From Collariella sp. IMI 366227 (Eukaryota > Ascomycota > Sordariomycetes > Sordariales > Chaetomiaceae), in NCBI GenBank assembly GCA_027946355.1, contig JAPEUS010000002.1, positions 2,108,001 through 2,172,000 of the forward strand: DNA of 64,000 nucleotides, in the 5' to 3' direction. Made by a program: the position numbers and the translations under genes. This document shows positions 8,166 to 19,537 of the stretch, piece by piece. Positions within the stretch are counted from its first letter, which is position 1. Each line of letters opens with the position of its first letter. The notes beneath the pieces are model-generated. The model did not search any database. It saw only the letters and a list, made by a program, of their open reading frames with translations, and had not been told where the DNA came from.

Positions 8166-10438
8166 CTTGCCTTCGGTTGATACGAAGGTGACTAGATAGA
8201 AGGAAGGGCAGAGCGGGGCCCTTGCGGGTAGGCGAAGGAAAGTGTGAGTGAGGGTGTTGATGGGTAGGCCGGAGGTATGCTCCGGCTTTCTCCAGGGGCA
8301 GTTGCCTCGATCTGAGTGTTATCTAATCATCGTTCAGCACTGGTATCCCAACGGAGTGGGCGCGACATTCCCCGAGGTGAGTGGACGGGTGTGGGTCGTC
8401 TCTTGGTTGGCAGAAGCTGTGGAAGCTGGGTGAGTCGAACGTACCTTTGTGCCGGGTGGCGTATGTTTTTGCGGGGAATGTTGTGTGACGACGCGTGCTG
8501 GCGACGTTGTGCTTGACAGCTGCTGGCGATATGGATCTCTGGGTGGTCTGTGTTGGGTGCTGTGGTGTGTCTGCTGTGTGTTCCAGGAAGGAAGGCGGCT
8601 GGAAGCTTGGCAAAAGACGACTGGAAGGTCAAACCTTATCAAAGATATTGGGATGGTGTGTGAGGGTGCAACCAAATTTTGGGTCTTGAAATTGTAGCTA
8701 GTCAGAACTCAGAGTTGGAGAAGCAGTCCTAGGAAACCAAGCAGGGAAGACATGACCTGCGGGGAGGGGTCAGCTTTAAGTACTCTGAAAAGACGCCAGA
8801 TCAATTGCTCAAGAAGTGGGAAGATGCGGCCCTCCACCAAGATGAAAAGAGCGTCAATGCGACAGATGAGTCGAGCCGTGGAGTCGACACTGGGGACTGG
8901 CACAGTCTGGAGCACTTTTCTGTTTTGAATGTAGCTGGATACCACCTTACCTCGACATCGGTACTGTCAATATGGTGCCTGTGCTCTCCCCGCCGACCCA
9001 GTTACTACCCACAGCCCGCAAACGGTGGAGAGTCGCTAGGACACCTGGACACCTCAGGACGATAGCTTCGCCACGAACTCTCCATAAGAGACTTGAGGCT
9101 GCCTTTGCATTGTTTAACCCAGATCCAGCAGTGGACGAGAGCATCATGGGCTGTCCAAGATACAGGTCTGTCGGTTTGGTCGTGCTGGAGACCCTTTTTT
9201 AATTTAAGGTTGACCGCACCAAGAGCTCCGCAGAAGCCAGACAGCAAGGCAGACGCAGCGATCGGAGCATCCAACTTGAACAGTTCCGCTTGCAGGGAAT
9301 ACCTGTTGGCAGTGCCGGGAGAGGATCGAGCAGTTATCGAGATGGAAAACAAACCAGAGCCCCGCATGGGGAAATCTGGAATTCCCATAGGGCAGCTCCA
9401 TCTGCAAAGCCCCCCGCACGCCGGACCATTCCAGCCATGGACTAGGGCAGCCCCGCAGCCACCCGTTCTGCCGTGGGTACCCCTGCCGTTGTTCTCTGCG
9501 TGGATTCGGAGCACAGGTACGTTGCTACATTCAACTCAATCGCCGCTCTCCTCGAGTTGCTCCAAGATATCTTCTAAAAAAATGAAGAGGCTAGGTCTCG
9601 AGTCGGTGTCAGCCGCTCCTCTCCGTTGATCAGGTCGCGACGCTGGCGAAAAGACAACAACGGCGGGTGGTTCTAGGCAGGTCTTCGTCCGGACTCATTG
9701 CTGGACACGATTCAGCCTTCCTGCTCGTGCCAGGGAAGAGAGCTGTTCTTTTGCGGAGCCGGCTTAAAGCTTCAGCCAGCCGTTTCTGTCAGCATCCCAG
9801 AGCTTGGAAAATCATGCGATTTTCTGGACAGAAAGAACGAACAAATCAACTGGAAGTCCTCGCAATATTTTGTCAGTGTACCTGCTTCTCATCTCCCCGA
9901 TCGATGCCATGCTTCGTCGAAAGTGGGTGCTTAAACTGCGCACTGGAATCCAAGCCGACAGACCCCGATGCCTGCCAATTGGCCCGCGATTGAAGTCGCT
10001 TGCGGAGCGGCTTGGCAAACACAATGGTGGAAAGCATTGAGTGCGTTCTTGCACGCTAATTTCATGAACAATTGGAGGCACTTCTTCTTTGTTGCCGACC
10101 GTGTTCCATCGCCGATGCAGTTTCGCTGGGAAGGGCAACAACGGTTGACGTTGGGATCCTAGTCGTAAGCAGCATACCCCTCGTTCTTTCCGCCTCTTTC
10201 TGCCCCTCCCATGTCCCCTTCTCCTGCTTCTCCGATCCTGTGATTTCCACCTAAGACAAGGAGGAGGCGATGGGATGGAAAAGGGAGAACAGGGACGTCG
10301 AGGGTCACAGTGGGATACCAGTGGCTCATGGCCTTACCTCGGCGGACCATCACAAAGGGGACCCGCAAACACACCAGATCAGATCAGATCAGGCAAAGCA
10401 GCCGATGGAGACCTACCACTTGCTCACACCAGACACAG
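8166..10438. other. Leader of the bZIP gene and unassigned DNA upstream of RPA3
   Basis: The first 500 bases are probably the long 5' leader and promoter of the minus-strand bZIP gene. They contain GTACGT...AG splice-like signals and several upstream ATGs. From 8.7 to 10.4 kb many overlapping short frames occur on both strands but none resembles a known protein. The N-terminal coding exon of the RPA3 gene should lie here but could not be identified. A (AGATC) micro-repeat occurs near 10380. Confidence 0.4.
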
Positions 10439-10745
10439 GATGCCCATCTCACCGCTGGCAGCGGCGTCCAAATCATTGGCAAGGTCAACCCCGATCTCTC
10501 CGTGAAGGTCCTCAGCTCGATGAACCTGGGCACGGCCGTAGGTGAGTCAGCAGACAGTCCCCCTTCCCCATCATTGCCCGCTTCCGCCCTCGCCACCTTG
10601 TGTCTGCATCGGAAGAAATGCCTCCCTTAAACCCCGTCCGATGATGAAGCTTGTGGAGTCCTAACATACGGTGACAGACTACAGTTTGGCCAACACGGTG
10701 GTTGAGATCTCCCACCAGCATCGGAACCTCTTCGCCTACGATTAG
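10439..10745 (+). CDS. RPA3: Replication protein A 14-kDa subunit (RPA3/Ssb3), C-terminal part
   Basis: Two exons can be recognised. The first (10439-10541) reads DAHLTAGSGVQIIGKVNPDL and continues for 14 residues; the second (10678-10745) encodes DYSLANTVVEISHQHRNLF and ends at TAG. The 136-nt intron has GTGAGT, a CTAAC branch and GTGACAG. An acceptor (GACACAG) just before 10439 shows that at least one exon precedes it. The OB-fold motif VQIIGKVNPDL is characteristic of RPA3, the small subunit of the single-strand DNA-binding trimer used in replication and repair. I could not find the N-terminal half (usually about 55 residues), so the gene may have a distant first exon or indel damage, or may be a remnant. 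Confidence 0.65.
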
Positions 10746-11892
10746 ACTAGGCAGAATGGAATTCCCTCAAGCCACCTGCTCTCCCTAGCTCCATCGCACC
10801 TTTTCTACGCTCATCGACTCGCTTGCTGTGAGTCAGTGCATGGTGGCTTGTTCCCACACGCACAGCTCCGCCGTGATGAGCAGACGTGGTAATGTGGAGC
10901 GTGAAACGGCTGGCAGAAAATGGCCATCGCCCCGCGTCGAGCAGTGCGAGAGTGGTAGAAAATGGCGACACTAGCAACACTGTTGAGTGATTAAGAACTC
11001 CAGTGGTCCACATAGCCTCACTACACGTTTCGAGAAAAGGGCCAACAAACAGCAGAAGAAAAACAGAGATACGACCGACCTGAGCGATATTGCGTGCCCT
11101 CCGTTGCAGTGGGCTCGATCACACTCCACTGGACAGCCCTACAGTACTCTTTCTACGCCCCTGTGTCTCTTTTGAGTTGCGGTACTTTTGGGCAAGATCT
11201 GGAGATTTGTGGCATATGATAATTGATTGTTCTCCGTAATGCTGGCTTGTTTTGAGAAAGACCAGGCAGTAAAGATGAGTTCGATCTCACTGCCTGATGG
11301 ATGGATGTATCGTGACGCGTCTCAGTTACCTATCACTTTAATATTCCAGCTCAAACTGCCTGCACGAGAATAATCCGCAAGATGTATCAATGACCTCGAG
11401 TTGAAATAAGAAGCTACTTTATGTCTCGGCCTCGTCTTCTCACACCTTGAAAGAACCATCCGGTCTACTCGTCCAAGTACTGTACGTACGCCGGGGAAAC
11501 GGGCTGTCCACCAGCCCAACCGCCGATGCTAACCTCTTATTTCCTTTCCCGTGGCAACGAAACAAAAAAGAATCGCCACCTCCAATGGCGAGTACACCAG
11601 CGAGTCCCCTGAGCTCGCGCTCGGTCCCCGAAAAATACAAAAGCTCCATCCTTACACCATGCCATGCCATCTGATCCATCATGAACAACAACAAGCAAAA
11701 GACGCTGTACCGCGCCGTACAGCAGGCGATGTGCTGATTGAGAAAATAGCAATCGCGAGTCTTACTCCGTAGAGAAAAGAACAACAAAAAAAAAGCAAAA
11801 TTGGCAAAGGAAAATCCACATGTCGGGTGTTGACAGGTATCTCTCTCGCCTTCCCGACCAAAGGCATCAAACAAGCAACCCTCCCCATCCCA
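10746..11892. other. Intergenic region between convergent RPA3 and Ams2/SPT21 genes
   Basis: The two flanking genes converge, so this region should contain both 3' untranslated regions. Short frames occur on both strands but none is recognisable. AT content rises between 11.2 and 11.4 kb. Confidence 0.45.
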
Positions 11893-14800
11893 TCACCTCA
11901 AAACCCCACCAAACTGATGCCCTCCATTCCCACTCATCCCAAGCTGCTGATGCTGAAGCTGATTTCCCCTCCCCCTAAGAAGCGGCGGACTACTCGGCAT
12001 CAACCGCCCATCATCTCCCATTCCTCTCATTCCCCCATTCAAAAACGCCCCAAAATCAATTGTCGCATGCCCATCCTCGCCCACCTCCAACTGCGGCCCT
12101 GCGGTCCCTGCTCCTCCTCCTCCCAAGCTGCTCAAATCCAAATGGTCCAGCCCGTGCGAGGGCGACCCAGCCGTGAAGTCATTAGCTTCACCAGCAGCTG
12201 GTGCAGGGTGGCGGTGAAGGGCGAGTCAAAGTTCATGGCGAGGGCGGCCTGCATCTGGTCGTCCAGGGCGAAGTGTGAGGAGGTGGGGTAGTGTACCATG
12301 GTGGTGGTGGTGGTGGTATGGTGGTTGCGCGGGCTGTGGCGCTTGCCGGCACTGCCGGGCGGGGGAAGAGGCTGTTGCGCCGCCGGCGCTGGAGCGCGGG
12401 GTTTGGGAGGGGTACGTTGGATGTGGAGGGTGGTGTTGAGGAAGGGGATTTTCGGATGGAGCGGATGGAGCGGGAGATGCTGCGCGTGATGGGGCGGTGG
12501 TTGGGGTTGGGCGGGTCGGGGTTTTGAAGGGGCCCGCGTTAGAGGCGCCCTTGGGTGGTGGGGTGGAGGGACACCGCGGAGGGGTGCCGAAGAGTTCTTG
12601 CTCGAGGTCGTCGTGGTCATCGGGGACAGGGGTGCCGGGACGCTCGATGCGTGTCTTGGTGTTTTGGACTGTGTTCAGAGAAAGCTCCCCAAGAACCTTG
12701 GGCATACCGTCTTTCCTGGGTGACGGGAAGAGCAGTCTTCTAGTGCTGCCAAGATCGTCCTCCACTGCGATGGGGCTGTCCGCAGTCCCACTACCCCTCG
12801 AGTGAGTCGATCCCAACAGGCGCTGTTTTGGGGAGCTCTGTAAGTTTAAAGGCTTGTTGTCCTCGGCCATGCTCAGATGCCCAGATTGTGTCCCGTTTTC
12901 ATAGTTCTCGTCGAGGTCCATGGGGCCAATCGGGTCGGTGGTGAAGTAGGCCTCCGACGTGGGGTTGACCTGGGCATCACTCTTTGAGCGCCCCTTCTTG
13001 GACCGCGAGTTCTTGGCGTCACGCTTCCTACGTGGTTGGTTCAAGCGGGCGGCGTCCTTGTCCCATCTGTCAGGCGGCCGGTGGACTTTGAACTTCCCCA
13101 GCCAGATGCCGCACGGGTTGCATAGCAGTGTCTCCGCCCACAGTTTCTTGTCATCTTTCGCACCCAGGTTCTTCTTGACCATCCGGTATTTGGAGGGCTG
13201 TCCCGCGGGATCCCTCTCTAGAACCTCGATCATGGTCACGCAGCCCGGCTTGTCTGAAAACTCATGAAACCCCGGAACGCCATCGTGCTCCTGAGTCCAG
13301 ATCTTGCGCCAGGTCGGGGTCTCAATGGCTCCACAATTGTTGCAGAACGGGGGCGACTCTCCTTTCTGGATTGCGGTCTCTAGTCGCTCCTTGATGGTTT
13401 GCTTCTTGACTAGATTCTTGCTGTATCGTGGAGGGTCGAAATCGCTGGCCGGACACAGCGCCTCAGACATGGGCATCTGCGGCATGGTCAGGAAAGACTC
13501 TGGAGCGGGCTCGCTTGCTGGGAAGTTCGAAACCGGAACAGGCGGGGCGGATGGACCTCTTGAGACAGGCCTCGAGGCAGGCATCGACGCCGGCTGAGGT
13601 GGGGCAGGCAGGGCGGGTTCCGGCTCCGGCTCCGGATGTTCTGAGATCGGAACCGGTATCGCGGCTGCTGACGCCTGCTCTTGCTGACCAACATCCGCGT
13701 ACCCGTTTCCCGCGGGGTGTTCCAAAGATTGGGCAAGGTGGTTCATGGAATCGGAGAACGAGTTTTGCTCGGGGAATGGGTACTGCTGCTCAGGGGGCTG
13801 CGAAAAGCCGTGCCCGTTTTGGTGATGGTAGCCTGGATGTTCCTGCGGAAGCGGCGCCTGCAGCAGCGCCTGCTCAGGCTTCACCGGGTTTGGGGCCGTA
13901 TTGGATCGCTTGAGGGAGCGGTTGGTTGGCTTTTTGGACGCGGCCTGAGCGGGGGCAGGTGTGTGTCTGTTCAAGGCCTTGGCCTTACCCGCAGGGTTGA
14001 AGATGCTCTTGGTCGGCAACAGTTCCGGTGGCCCAGGGGTCACTTCCTGAAACGGGAAGTTGGGGTGTTGTTGCTGCTGAGCACGGCTGTTCTTACGGGA
14101 GTTGGGCTTTGAGGCCACAGGAAGAGACGGAACAGGGAGGACCTGGTCCTGCATTTGTCCTTGTGGAAGGTGTTGTAACACGTCCTCGTCGTCGAAAAAG
14201 TCCTCAAGCCCGCCGCTCATAAACCCCGAGTCGAGAGGCGGCATGGGCATGGTTGGGAGAATGGGGCTCGACGCCGGGGGGCTGGATTGCATGTAAGCGG
14301 TCGGCCGGGGAACAGGCGGCGACGACCCCAAGTCTCCCGCGCTATCTTCCGGGGAATAGCCGTGGTCTGGCGACTGCGCGATGGAGTCTGCGGGTGACCT
14401 GGCATCCTGGCTCATGCTCTGCATTGATTGTCTGCTGGAATTTGACTGATCCATGCTCATCATGTATTCCGACCTTGTCTGGTTGTCCAACACCCTCCTC
14501 CTCTGCTGCTGGTGCAACAAAGACCCGTCGGGAATAGGAGTAGGTGCCCGCGGAACGTCCTGGAGGTGGTTCGCAGCAGCGGGCCCTTCACCCGCTGCAC
14601 CAACGGGCCTCATATTGCGGAGCGAGCCTGAGGTACTGGCAGCCACCCTGAGGGAGTCTGACACCGCGCCAAATGGAGCGATCGCACTGTACTCGGTCCT
14701 GGTGACCTTGGCCCTCTTCTTCTGCGGCCCATCGTCCCCATCCGTAGCCTCCTCAGCAGCTGATGTGTTTCCAGTGTCGACGGGCTTTTTCCGAGGGCGG

Positions 14801-15366
14801 CCTCTTGGTCTGCCGGTTGGCTGTTTACTCCGAGATCTCGACGCAGGGCGTGAAGGGCGGGGTTGAGGAATTGGCTCGGTGGGCTGTGAAGCGGCCGGTG
14901 ATGGCGCATTTTCGGCAGCGCCCTGGGGCCTTGGAGGAGCGGGGGCGACGCTGGGCGCCCTGCTGACCGGTGGAACGGAAACTCGGAATGCATTCGGTGG
15001 AGGAATGCTAGCTGGGCGCATGGGCTGTTGGAGTTGGTTATCGCTCCGCATCTCCATCGGACCTTTTTCGCTCATCGAATTGTGATACTGGTGTAGTTGG
15101 ACAGGGGCGAGCGCTGGTGACGAGACGGCGCCCACGTTGGAAGAGTGCCCCAACATCGGGTTGGCCTGGATAAAAGAGTTCCACTCGGACGCTGTGTCGG
15201 CGGGGAGAGGAGTAGACTTCGGTTCGCTCACTGGCGTCATGCCGGCATAATCTGTCCGTGGCACCATTCTCGGAACGGCCGTAAACTTCAGCTTCACTTC
15301 CAGCATATCCCGACACCCATTATTCATCAAGGCGAAAAGGTTTCGTGTGACGCGCCCAGTGACTAG

Positions 15367-15398
<32 letters not shown>

Positions 15399-15853
15399 GC
15401 GGCTCGCGCTGCGAGTCCATAGCCCACGACAACATGCCTTGCCCAACCAGGGGCACATCCGACTCGGAGTAATCGTACGCATACACGCTGTAGTCGTTCT
15501 CTTGGTTCGTGAGGATTTCGGGACTGCTGCTGGACACTGCCAATAGGCATGTCCGCAAGTCAATGACGCCAATTGCTGTCCGTTCGTCAAGCGGAATCGT
15601 TTGAATCTGAAGAACGTGGGGACACCGAGCCATGCAGTGCACGTTATTATCTCGGTCGAAGGTGTAATGCACCTTCACTATATGCAGGATCCGGTCAGCC
15701 GATCGGTGGTGTTGATTTCGGGAGCTTCGGAAAAAACCTACGTCCCATGGGCCTCGTCTGCATAGCCAACTCTTCCATCCCGACTTGCACCTGCTGGGCA
15801 GGCTGGAGGTGCGGCGAGGGCGCGGACCAGGCGTTTGTCGGTGTCGCCGCCAT
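11893..15853 (-). CDS. Ams2/SPT21-like GATA-type transcription factor (histone gene regulator), frame broken near the C-terminus
   Basis: Exon 1 (15742-15853) encodes MAATPTNAWSAPSPHLQPAQ plus 17 more residues. A 64-nt intron (15678-15741) then leads into LKVHYTFDRDN and the conserved Ams2/SPT21 N-terminal domain. A polyglutamine run (15367-15399), a Pro/Ser/Gln-rich middle and an AT-hook-like GRPRGRPRKK follow. The zinc finger has CNNC near 13335 and CNPC near 13115, with an insert of over 50 residues where ordinary GATA fingers have about 18. Fission yeast Ams2 activates S-phase histone genes and supports CENP-A loading, and budding yeast Spt21 controls histone expression; the role here is inferred. 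Between 12.19 and 12.51 kb coding sense jumps frame about five times before the C-terminal segment (DLSSLGGG...GGVLR) ends at 11893. Taken at face value the long frame ends at 12226 with an unnatural His-rich tail. Confidence 0.82.
15367..15399 (-). repeat. (CAA)11 tract encoding polyglutamine in the Ams2/SPT21-like gene
   Basis: Eleven uninterrupted CAA codons on the minus strand (TTG on the plus strand) encode eleven glutamines. The pure codon use suggests a slippage-prone, length-polymorphic tract. Confidence 0.9.
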
Positions 15854-17147
15854 GTTGACGATAGTCCACGGCGCCGCGTTATTGGTGTTTCCGCATGTAA
15901 TTGGGGAGGGGAAAAAAAGAGGTCGTCGGCAAAATGTCAAGAAAGCTGGTGGTGGTCGTCGTCGGAGGGATGTGAGAGGATAAGATAGGAACGAAGCTGG
16001 AATCTTGACGTTGGGTGGGCCGAATTTGAATGGCTGGTTCCATTCTCGAGAGCGCGTTCTGGCAAGGCGCGTCGGTGGGTCAGCCACGCCAACCCGCAAT
16101 CCGGATCTGGCTTGCACTTCCCTGCTGCAGAGAACAGCGGCAACAAACGGAGGGGTGCAACAAAAAGGGCGCTTGGACGAGACAAGAAAAGAAAATTCAA
16201 CAGAAAACGAGTTGGATCTTTCGGGCCCCAATGCTAATGTCTAAATCACTTACACCCAAATGGGCGAGACTACTTCATGTCAATTGTTGTTGCTCTGGTG
16301 TCGAGGGGAGCTGCTCGTCTTGGCCGCTTGGCGCTTGGCGCGCGACAGGGATGCAGGTGAATGACGCGAAGTGGGGGGCAGCTTGCCGCTTCGTGCCTGT
16401 GACGCGCCGAGGCGCGCGAGCACGGGCCACCCTGGGACAGGGATCGGCTGCCACTTTGGAGAGAAGCGATAGAAAGCCGCACCAGACGCTCCCGATTTTC
16501 TCGGCCCAACACTGTGTGTCAGAAAGGACGGCCGGAAATCGATGAAACTGGGACAAAATTTGGCTGCACTTTTCGTCCGCGGGGTCCCCGGGGCTCCTAT
16601 TTATACCCCGCAGGAGGCCCTCCGTCTACTCCGGGCTCAAGGCAGCAGCCCCGCCCCGCCCGGAGCCAGCACTTTGATGACCCTTGTCGTTGAGTCGTCC
16701 GATTCAACACAACAACCAATCTCTCCAAATCACAACCCCCTTTTCTATGCACCCCTTTCCGCACTTCCTATTCGGGTAAAGTACAAACACACCAACAAAC
16801 CGCAAACTATCTTTAACCAACTGCATCATGTTGATCACCGTTTTCAGCACAGAACATTATGCTGCATCAATCTGATGATAATTTTGGTTTTATTTTTATG
16901 TATTCTCAAATCGCTATTGTTTCTAGTTTCATCGCACTTCCTCTTCATTGATCTCCCAAGGTGTTTTTCCGATGGTGGAGGATGAGATGGAACACATTGT
17001 GGGCAAGCAGCAATGATTGCGAGCCAACAACACAAGGGTAAGGTACTCTCTCGAACCATCAACTAAAATCATACTCTAAGTATCCGAACCAACCAACAAA
17101 TAGACAATATCCCCGACTCACTCCCATCCCTTCAACCCCACCACCCT
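15854..17147. other. Upstream region of the Ams2/SPT21-like gene and downstream flank of the AMID-like gene
   Basis: The first 750 bases are the likely leader and promoter of the minus-strand GATA factor gene. They contain a TATAAATA element at 16598-16605. From 16.65 to 17.1 kb the DNA is AT-richer. A plus-strand frame of 147 codons (16542-16985) has a hydrophobic stretch but no family resemblance, so it is not called. Confidence 0.45.
16598..16605 (-). promoter_or_regulatory. TATA-like element (TATAAATA) on the minus strand
   Basis: A perfect TATAAATA lies 745 nt upstream of the Ams2/SPT21-like ATG, facing that gene. It would imply a long 5' leader. The plus-strand reading (TATTTATA) is also possible, so the assignment is tentative. 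Confidence 0.3.
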
Positions 17148-18379
17148 TCACCACTCCTTCACCGCCAACGTCCTCTCCCCCCTAACAAACGCCTGCGCAT
17201 AATCCGTCCCCATATACCGACACTTCAGCCACCACACCAGCCAACTCCACACCTTCCACCCCCATCTGCCCCGTCCCCTTATTCCTTCCCAGAGTCACCG
17301 CGAACGCCATCTTCACCTCCGGCTGGTACTCCCCAACACCCTTCTCACTCTCCCCCACTAGCAAGTACCCTCTCCTCAATCAACTTAACAGCATGCACCA
17401 CCTGCGAGTCTGCATGCTTCCTTTGGCGTCTCCAGGTTTCCCGCGTCGCCGACTACGAAGATGTTCTCGTGTCCCTCGGCGCGGAGGAGGTAGTTTGTTT
17501 GACGAATCCCCGGGCATCGAGCATGGAGGCGGGAGGAAGGAGGTGTTGGGGGTGATGCCGTAGGCGGGGATGAGGAGGTCGGCGGTGAGGGTGGTGGGGG
17601 TGGTAGAGGAGGAGCCGGGGGTTGGGGTGAGGGTCATGGTTGAGTTGGAGAAGGATGTGACTTTGGCGTTGGTGATGACTTTTACTTTGAGGCGCTCGAG
17701 TTCCTTTTTGGCGGTTTTGCGGACGTCGCGACTGAAGGTGGAGTTGAGGGGGAGGTCTTGGTCGCAGACGAGGGTGATTTGTTTGAGGCCTGTTGAGGCG
17801 TACTCCTGGCCGAGCTCGCCGACGAGTTCGATGCCTGTGGCGCCTGCGCCGGCGACGACAACGGATTTCGCGGACTTAATGCGGTTTGCCCAGTCGTGGA
17901 GAGCGTCTTTGGTTTTCTCGGTGGAGGAGAGGTTCTTGAAGGGCATGCCACCTTTGGAGCTGCTGCCGGTGGCGATGACGCTGTGGGGTGGTGGTGAGCA
18001 GGGTCAATATTGAGTGACCGGATTTTTCTATTGCGACTTACAGCTCGTCGTACTGGATGGTCCTCGCAGAGCCATCGTTGCCACGAACTTCGACGGCGTT
18101 CCTATCTGGATCCACTCGCTCGGCCACACCCTGCACAAGCTCATACCGATCGGAAGGGTACTTGGCGAAGGTTGGAGCAATGGGGAGAAAGAGCTTGTCG
18201 TCTTCCATCATGTCAGGAAGGATAGCGCGGACTGATGCCAGATTCCAGTACATGTGAGTATTGGGTGCGACAACTATCACTTTAAGATCATTGGTCTTGG
18301 CCGCGGTGTGCTTGAGGAGGTAGTGGGCGGCGGGCAAGCCGGTGAAGTTGGCCCCAAGGATAATGATGGTTCTCGCCAT
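17148..18379 (-). CDS. AMID/AIFM2-like FAD-dependent oxidoreductase, reading frame broken in the C-terminal third
   Basis: Exon 1 (18042-18379) begins MARTIIILGANFTGLPAAHY, a Rossmann FAD-binding start. A 61-nt intron (17981-18041; GTAAGT...CCACAG) follows. Exon 2 continues with VIATGSSSKGGMPF and a second dinucleotide fold, VVVAGAGATGIELVGEL, which binds NAD(P)H. The motif NIFVVGDAGNLE contains the FAD-contacting GD, and the end WKVWSWLVWWLKCRYMGTDY is typical of AMID-like proteins. After TSFLPP (about 17530) the sense moves through at least five frame changes (near 17530, 17493, 17420, 17354 and 17261), four of them explained by one missing base. Every segment between the breaks remains protein-like. 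This suggests assembly indels, although a recent pseudogene is possible. Family members use NAD(P)H to reduce quinone-type acceptors; the substrate is unknown here. Confidence 0.75.
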
Positions 18380-19537
18380 GGTGTTGAGGATGAGGTTGGG
18401 TATCTGGAGTCTGCAGAGCCATCTTTCCCAATGCCAGAGGACGACCTATATATGCTGGTCTCCGTGGATCTCGTGTCACATTTTCATCCATCAACATCTT
18501 TGAGTTTTTCCACGGGCGGTGATTGTCCCTTGACTAATCTCACAGGCCGACGAGACAGACAAGCTATCAATCTTCCCGATCCCGAGTCAAGTCTCGGCAT
18601 GATTAGCCACATCTTCAATACTCAGAGATAAACACACAAGGAAAGTCGCCGGCGAAGCGTTTGCGCTGGGCTTCTTGATCCACATCCCTTTCCCGCGCGC
18701 ATGAGAAGCCGCGCGCTGGCCGAATCCGGAAACACACCCCTGCTCATCCATGTACTATAGTAAGTGCGCGCGGCCAGCGGAGGGACCGCCCACGACGACG
18801 TACACAGTAACCTCGCAGAAATCCAACATGACTGGCGTCTCAAGGGCGTCAATTACACGACTGTCTGATGACTAAAAATTGAGCTCGTGAGGCTGCCAGA
18901 CAAGGTATTCTTAGAAATCAATGACAGATGAAACCGCTTCTCGGAATTGTCCACGAACCCGTGTGCCCGAGACGGCGCATGAATACCCAGGTTTCCATTC
19001 AACTTGCTATGGAAAATTGAGGCAGAGAATAGAAAAGATGTTTGAACATGATGGTCAAGAAACACCCAAAAAATCTTCGACACTCAGTACCTACCCGTTT
19101 TCGTCCCTCTCGCCGTCGATTTGTGTGTTGTTAGAGCTTCGACACGATTTCCGTCTTGAAATCTTGTTTGAGGACAACAACTGCAAGCCAAGTGACCTCT
19201 TTTAGAGCAAATATAACAATTTGAGGTAATGTTCATTTTTAAATACAAGTGTTGACGGCAGTTGGAGACTGGCAACGCCTGGCGCTGAATGATGATATGA
19301 AGTTGTTCGGTTTTCCACGGACAGATTGTGGCGCGGCACTGTTCCACCTCGCTGGGATCCGCTTCATGTGGCCGGGATGATAGAGTGGTCTTGGCACATG
19401 AAATTGAGCTCCACCAACTCCAGATTGAGCGCGGCATGCTCGTTGAACAACAACCGGGTATCTTTCATCGCACTAAACCATGCAAGTACATATCATCTCC
19501 CGCTCAACAATACAGGACACGGACCGAAAAAGCGCCG
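18380..19537. other. Upstream region of the AMID-like gene; no other gene seen
   Basis: It contains the promoter of the minus-strand oxidoreductase and the downstream flank of the next minus-strand gene. A minus-strand frame near 19.2 kb reads CYICSKRGHLACSC, which fits a CX2CX4HX4C knuckle, but the surrounding residues are not protein-like and I treat it as chance. Confidence 0.45.

Noticed and set aside
9005..9629. Overlapping 169- and 178-codon frames on opposite strands
   Set aside because: Both open over the same DNA with no family resemblance, splice structure or promoter.
9968..10162. Possible N-terminal RPA3 exon (VADRVPSPMQFRWEG)
   Set aside because: Only vaguely like the OB-fold start; no ATG, donor or frame link to the confirmed exons.
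16542..16985. 147-codon plus-strand frame with a hydrophobic segment
   Set aside because: Overlaps a probable promoter; low similarity to anything and AT-rich end suggests chance.
19084..19437. Zinc-knuckle-like CX2CX4HX4C on the minus strand, possible retroelement gag remnant
   Set aside because: No other gag or polymerase motif, no LTR, and the flanking residues are not protein-like.
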